A stretch of 64,000 nt of DNA, taken from Arachis hypogaea. Taxonomy: Eukaryota > Streptophyta > Magnoliopsida > Fabales > Fabaceae. The notes under the pieces are model-generated. The model was not told the origin of the DNA, made no database searches, and saw only the letters and a program-made list of their open reading frames with translations. Every line of letters starts with the position of its first letter. Position 1 is the stretch's first letter. The position numbers were made by a program, and so were the translations under genes. Shown piece by piece: positions 60,113-64,000 of this stretch. The DNA is taken from contig NC_092053.1 in NCBI RefSeq assembly GCF_003086295.3, positions 117,634,445 to 117,698,444 of the forward strand, read 5' to 3'.

Positions 60113-60180
60113 TCAAACTCTAAGTTTGGTGTTGGGAGGCCACAACCAAACTCTAAGTTTGGTGTTGGGAGGTCCCAACA
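60113..60180 (+). repeat. Tandem duplicate containing TAAGTTTGGTGT and a stem-loop
   Basis: Two 33-bp units of the form aaactcTAAGTTTGGTGTTGGGAGG. The second continues into TGTTGGGA-GG-TCCCAACA (60163-60180), a perfect 8-bp stem with a 2-nt loop. Directly follows the gag-protease stop. Confidence 0.85.
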
Positions 60181-60404
60181 ATGCTCTGAACATCTGTAAG
60201 GCTCCATGAGAGCTCACTGTCAAGCTATTGACGTTAAAGAAGCACTTATTGGGAGGCAACCCAATGTTATTTAATTATATCTATTTTATTTTCCTTGTGT
60301 TATTTCGTGTTTTAGTAGGTTGATGATCATGTGGAGTCACAAAAACTACTGAAAAAAAACAGAATGAAAAATAGCATTGAAAATAGCACACCCTGGAGGA
60401 GAGC

Positions 60405-60610
60405 AGTCTGGCGTTTAAACGCCAGAAACAAGCATCTGTCAGGCGTTTAAACGCCAGAAACAAGCACTAAGCTGGTGTTTAACGCCAGAAACAAGCATCT
60501 GCCTGGCGTTAAACGCCAGAAACAGGCTACATTTGGGCGTTTAACACCAGAAACAAGCAGCAATCTGGCGTTAAACGCCAGGATTGCATAGCAAGGGCGT
60601 TTTACACGCC
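60405..60610. repeat. Palindrome cluster E (CTGGCGTTTAAACGCCAG)
   Basis: Seven units with a ~32-bp period (starting near 60408, 60440, 60471, 60502, 60535, 60565 and 60596). The first is a perfect 18-bp palindrome at 60408-60425. Spacers repeat AAACAAGCATCTG. The unit is the same module as cluster D in the LTR but lies in the internal region. Confidence 0.93.
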
Positions 60611-60931
60611 TAATTGGAGCAGGGATGTTAAGTCTTTGACCCCACTTGATCTGTGGACCCCACAGGATCCCCACATCTTCTTCTCTTCTCTTCACACCTT
60701 TTCATAACTCTCTTCCCCATAAACCCCACCAACCTCCAAAATTCAAACTCTTTTCCCTCCCAAACCCAACCCTAATGGCCGAACCCTAAATCCCATCCCA
60801 CCCCTATATAAACCCCTCTTTCCTTCTTCATTTTCACACAACACAACCCTCTCTTCTTACCCTTGGCCAAATACACCTTCTCCCTCCATCTTCTCCATTC
60901 TTTTTCTTCTTCTCCTTCTTTCTTTCTTCTT

Positions 60932-60967
60932 TTGCTCGGGGACGAGCAAACATTTTAAGTTTGGTGT
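60932..60967 (+). promoter_or_regulatory. Stem-loop plus TAAGTTTGGTGT upstream of the second ORF
   Basis: TTGCTCG-GGGA-CGAGCAA (60932-60949), 6 nt, then TAAGTTTGGTGT (60956-60967), 37 nt before the ATG at 61005. A second copy with a compensated stem lies at 63273-63307. A TATATAA-type box (cctatataaacc, about 60803) lies 130 bp upstream, so a promoter for this ORF is possible but unproven. Confidence 0.6.
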
Positions 60968-61004
60968 GGTAAAAGCATAGCTTTTTGTTTTTCCATAGCC
61001 ATTA

Positions 61005-62156
61005 ATGGCACCTAAGGCCAGAGAAACCTCAAGAAAGAGGAAAGGGAAGGCAATTGCTTCCACCTCTGAGTCATGAGAGATGGAGAGATTCATCTCAAAA
61101 GTCCATCAAGACCACTTCTATGAAGTTATGGCTAAGAAGAAAGTGATCCCTGAGGTTCCTTTCAAGCTCAAAAAGAATGAGTATCCGGAGATCCGACATG
61201 AGATCTAAAGAAGAGGTTGGGAAGTTCTCACCAACCCCATTCAACAAGTCGGGATCTTAATGGTCCAAGAGTTCTATGCAAACGCATGGATCACTAGGAA
61301 CCATGATCAAAGTGTGAACCCAAATCCAAAGCATTGGCTCACCATGGTTCGGGGGAAATACTTAGACTTCAGTCCGGAAAATGTAAGGCTAGCGTTCAAC
61401 TTGCCAATAATGGAAGAGAACGCACTCCCCTACATAAGAAGGGTCAACTTTGATCAAAGGTTGGACCAAGTCCTCATAGACATATGTGAGGAAGGAGCTC
61501 AATGGAAAATTGACTCAAGAGGCAAGCCGGTTCAATTAAGAAGGCATGACCTCAAACCAGTGGCTAGGGGATAGCTAGAGTTCATTCAACGCTCAATCAT
61601 TCCTACTAGTAATCAGTCTGAAGTTACTATAGACCAGGCCATCATGATCCATAGTATCATGATTGGAGAGGAGGTGGAAGTTCATGAGATTATACCTCAA
61701 GAACTTTACAAGGTGGCTGACAAGTCCTCCACTTGGGCAAGGTTAGCCTTTCCTCACCTCATATGCCACCTCTGCAATTCGGCTGGAATTGACATAGAGG
61801 GAGACATCCTCATTGAAGAGGACAAGCCCATAACTAAGAAAAGGATGGAGCAAATAAGAGATCATGGACCTCAACAAGAGCATGAGGAAATTCCCCACCA
61901 TGAAATCCCTGAGATGCCTCAAGGGATGCACCTTCCTCCACAAAACTATTGGGAGCAAATCAACACCTCCCTAGGAGAATTAAGTTCCAACATGGGACAA
62001 CTAAGGGTGGAGCATCAAGAGCACTCCATCATCCTTCATGAGATTAGAGAAGATCAAAGAGCTATGAGGGAGGAGCAACAAAGGCAAGGAAGAGACATAG
62101 AGGAGCTCGAAAGCACCATTGGTTCTTCAAGAAGAGGAAGACGCCACCCTCACTAA
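61005..62156 (+). pseudogene. Second ORF of the Athila-like element (putative plant transposon protein type), broken
   Basis: One frame of 384 codons with stops at 61074 (TGA), 61206 (TAA) and 61572 (TAG). The central part (VQEFYANAWITRNH, then VRGKYLDFSPENVRLAFNLP) resembles the putative plant transposon protein domain that occurs widely next to plant retroelements. The N-terminus is lysine/arginine-rich (TSRKRKGKA), possibly a nuclear signal, and the C-terminus (LSSNMGQLRVEHQEHSIILH to the end) is charged and probably coiled-coil. It occupies the place where Athila elements carry an env-like ORF, but I see no membrane segment. Function unknown. Confidence 0.78.
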
Positions 62157-62159
62157 GGT

Positions 62160-63272
62160 GGACTCTTTCCTTAATCTCCTTGTTCTTATTTCTCTATTTT
62201 TCATTTATTATGCTTTATGTTTATTTATGTTTGTGTCTTATTACATGATCACTAGTGTTTAAGTGTCTATGTCTTAAAGCTATGAATGTCCTATGAATCC
62301 ATCACCTTTCTTAAATGAAAAATGTTTTAATTACAAAAGAACAAGAAGTACATGGTTTCGAATTCATCCTTGAAACTGGTTTAATTATTTTGATGTGGTG
62401 ACAATACTTTTTGTTTTCTAAATGAATGCTTGAACAGTGCATATGTCTTTTGAAATTGTTGTTTATGAATGTTAAATATGTTGGCTCTTGAAAGAATGAT
62501 GATAAGGAGAAATGTTATTTGATAATCTGAAAAATCATAAAAATGATTCTTGAAGCAAGAAAAAGCAGTGAATACAAAAGCTTGCGAAAAAAAATGGTGA
62601 AAAAAAAACAAGAGAGAAAAAAAAAGAAAAAGCAAGCAGAAAAAGCCAAAAGCTCTTTAAACCAAAAGGCAAGAGCAAAAAGCCAATAGCCCTTAAAACC
62701 AAAAGGCAAGGGTAATAAAAAAGATCCAAGGCTTTGAGCATCAGTGGATAAGAGGGCCTAAAGGAATAAAATCCTGGCCTAAGCGGCTAAACCAAGCTGT
62801 CCCTAACCACGTGCTTGTGGCGTGAAGGTGTCAAGTGAAAACTTGAGACTGAGCGGTTAAAGTCGAGGTCCAAAGCAAAAAAAAGAGTGTGCTTAAGAAC
62901 CCTGGACACCTCTAATTGGGGACTTTAGCAAAGCTGAGTCACAATCTGAAAAGGTTCACCCAGTCATGTGTCTGTGGCATTTATGTATCCGGTGGTAATA
63001 CTGGAAAACAAAGTGCTTAGGGCCACGACCAAGACTCATAAAGTAGCTGTGTTCAAGAATCAACATACTGAACTAGGAGAATCAATAACACTATCTGAAT
63101 TCTAAGTTCCTATAGATGCCAATCATTCTGAACTTCAATGGATAAAGTGAGATGCCAAAACTATTCAAGAGGCAAAAAGCTACTAGTCCCGCTCATCTGA
63201 TTGGAGTTAAGTTTCATTGATATTTTAGAATTCATAGTATATTCTCTTCTTTTTATCGTATTTGATTTTCAG
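62160..63272 (+). other. 3' untranslated internal region of the Athila-like element
   Basis: No credible ORF. An A-rich stretch (62560-62640) is followed by direct repeats of accaaaaggcaag (62668, 62698). Minus-strand Phe/Leu-rich ORFs here are shadows of the poly(A)-rich plus strand. Confidence 0.7.
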
Positions 63273-63307
63273 TTGCTTGGGGACAAGCAACAATTTAAGT
63301 TTGGTGT
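63273..63307 (+). promoter_or_regulatory. Stem-loop plus TAAGTTTGGTGT abutting the 3' LTR
   Basis: TTGCTTG-GGGA-CAAGCAA (63273-63290), 5 nt, then TAAGTTTGGTGT (63296-63307), 2 nt before the LTR start at 63310. This is where a polypurine tract is expected, yet there is no long purine run adjacent to the LTR; GGGGA in the loop is the only purine cluster. Confidence 0.6.
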
Positions 63308-63309
63308 TG

Positions 63310-64000
63310 TGATGAGCGGATAATTTATACGCTTTTTGGCATTATTTTTACATAGTTTTTAGTATGATTTAGTTAGTTTTTAGTATATTTTTATTAGTTT
63401 TTAATAAAAAATCACATTTCTGGACTTTACTATGAGTTTGTGTGTTTTTCTGTGATTTTAGGTATTTTCTGGCTGAAATTGATGGACTTGAGAAAAAATC
63501 AGATTCAGAGGTTGAAGAAGGACTGTAGATGCTGCTGGATTCTGACCTCCCTGCACTCAAAGTGGATTTTCTGGAGCTAAAGAACTCCCAATGGCGCGCT
63601 ATCAATTGCGTTGGAAAGTAGACATCCAGGGCTTTCCAGCAATATATAATAGTCCATACTTTGCCCGAGTTTAGACGATGCAAACTGGCGTTCAACGCCA
63701 GTTCCATGTTGCATTCTGGAGTTAAACGCCAGAAACAGGTTACAAACTGGCGTTCAACTCCAAGAGAAGCCTCTACACGTGTAAAGCTCAATGCTCAACC
63801 CAAGCACACACCAAGTGGGCCACAGAAGTGGATTTCTGCATCATTTACTCATTTCTGTAAACCCTAGTAACTAGTCTGATATAAATAGGACCTTTTACTA
63901 TTGTATTAGACATCTTTGATCAGTTTTATGCTATCTTAGACCTTTATGGGGGCTGGCCACTCGGCCATGCCTGGACCTTGTCCTTATGTATTTTCAACGG
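63310..64000 (+). repeat. 3' LTR of the Athila-like element (partial)
   Basis: Matches 54681-55402 with 17 substitutions and lacks one 31-bp palindrome unit. It is cut by the window end, so the element's TSD cannot be checked. Confidence 0.93.

Larger units (their letters stand above)
54681..64000 (+). mobile_element. Athila-like Ty3 LTR retrotransposon, non-autonomous (3' end off window)
   Basis: 5' LTR 54681-56331, primer site 56341-56358, gag-protease remnant 57902-60097, a second ORF remnant 61005-62156, 3' LTR from 63310. There is no reverse transcriptase, RNase H or integrase between 60098 and 63309, so the element must have depended on a partner. The two LTRs, over the ~690 bp visible of the second, differ by 17 substitutions in my manual count plus one 31-bp length difference. 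Insertion is therefore fairly recent; no rate-based date is given. Its lineage name within peanut elements I cannot assign. Confidence 0.88.

Noticed and set aside
30190..60610. CRISPR-like interpretation of repeat-spacer clusters
   Set aside because: Eukaryotic LTR context, variable repeats, no cas genes; spacers themselves recur.
62381..62741. Phe/Leu-rich membrane-like minus-strand ORFs
   Set aside because: Antisense of an A-rich untranslated retroelement region.
1..64000. tRNA or rRNA genes
   Set aside because: No convincing cloverleaf or rRNA signature seen; the tRNA-like words are primer-binding sites.

Overview
This window is plant nuclear DNA: AT-rich, with intron-split genes and deeply nested retrotransposons and foldback DNA elements. 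The LTR beginning TGATGAGCGGATAATTTATA, present at 54681 and 63310, and the surrounding repeat style are what I associate with peanut (Arachis). That organism call is inference. The only intact gene I can support is one large minus-strand gene; most of the rest is mobile-element sequence of different ages.

1-28,050: a single gene read right to left. Its ATG is at 27814 and its stop at 759-761. By matching the translation to the plant FORGETTER1 / Strawberry-notch family I could place 32 coding exons whose splice phases all agree. They give an uninterrupted 1283-codon frame: two LSD1-type zinc motifs, an SF2-type helicase core ([18 protein letters not shown], QxxGRxHR), a PHD finger and the conserved C-terminal domain. 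The introns hold at least a dozen insertions: MITEs with target-site duplications (TSDs), copia-type LTR pieces, a possible TRIM, and 5'-truncated LINE tails in both orientations. One intron is GC-AG, and another begins 5 bp before a (CT)36 tract.

28,050-48,460: no intact host gene, but a readable stack of nested elements. A long inverted repeat (about 28.38-43.11 kb) is split on its left arm by a full-length decayed LINE (28893-35711, 19-bp TSD). That LINE is itself split by a noncoding LTR element (28931-30626, TSD ctctg). Inside the inverted repeat is a TIR element (36031-40916) carrying an F-box/LRR gene fragment and split by another noncoding LTR element (37335-40786, TSD tgctc). Two related MITEs follow. 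Then comes a second foldback (about 43.6-48.46 kb) containing a TIR element (44077-47661), which contains an LTR-like element (45253-47265).

48,460-54,680: AT-rich intergenic DNA with GA microsatellites, degenerate telomere-like TTTAGGG sequence and two weak small ORFs near 52.2-52.6 kb.

54,681-64,000: an Athila-like Ty3 element with a 5' LTR, a tRNA-Asp-type primer-binding site, a gag-protease frame broken by three stops, no reverse transcriptase or integrase, a second decayed ORF, and a 3' LTR running off the window. It is a non-autonomous element.

The most unusual signal is shared across regions. Four different LTR elements each carry a cluster of short palindromes with their own sequence (GGCGCGTACGCGCC; GTGCGTACGCAC; ACGTTAGTGGCACTAACGT; CTGGCGTTTAAACGCCAG). 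The Athila-like element also carries six copies of TAAGTTTGGTGT. Two of these follow a 7-bp stem-loop whose two copies differ by a compensatory base-pair change.
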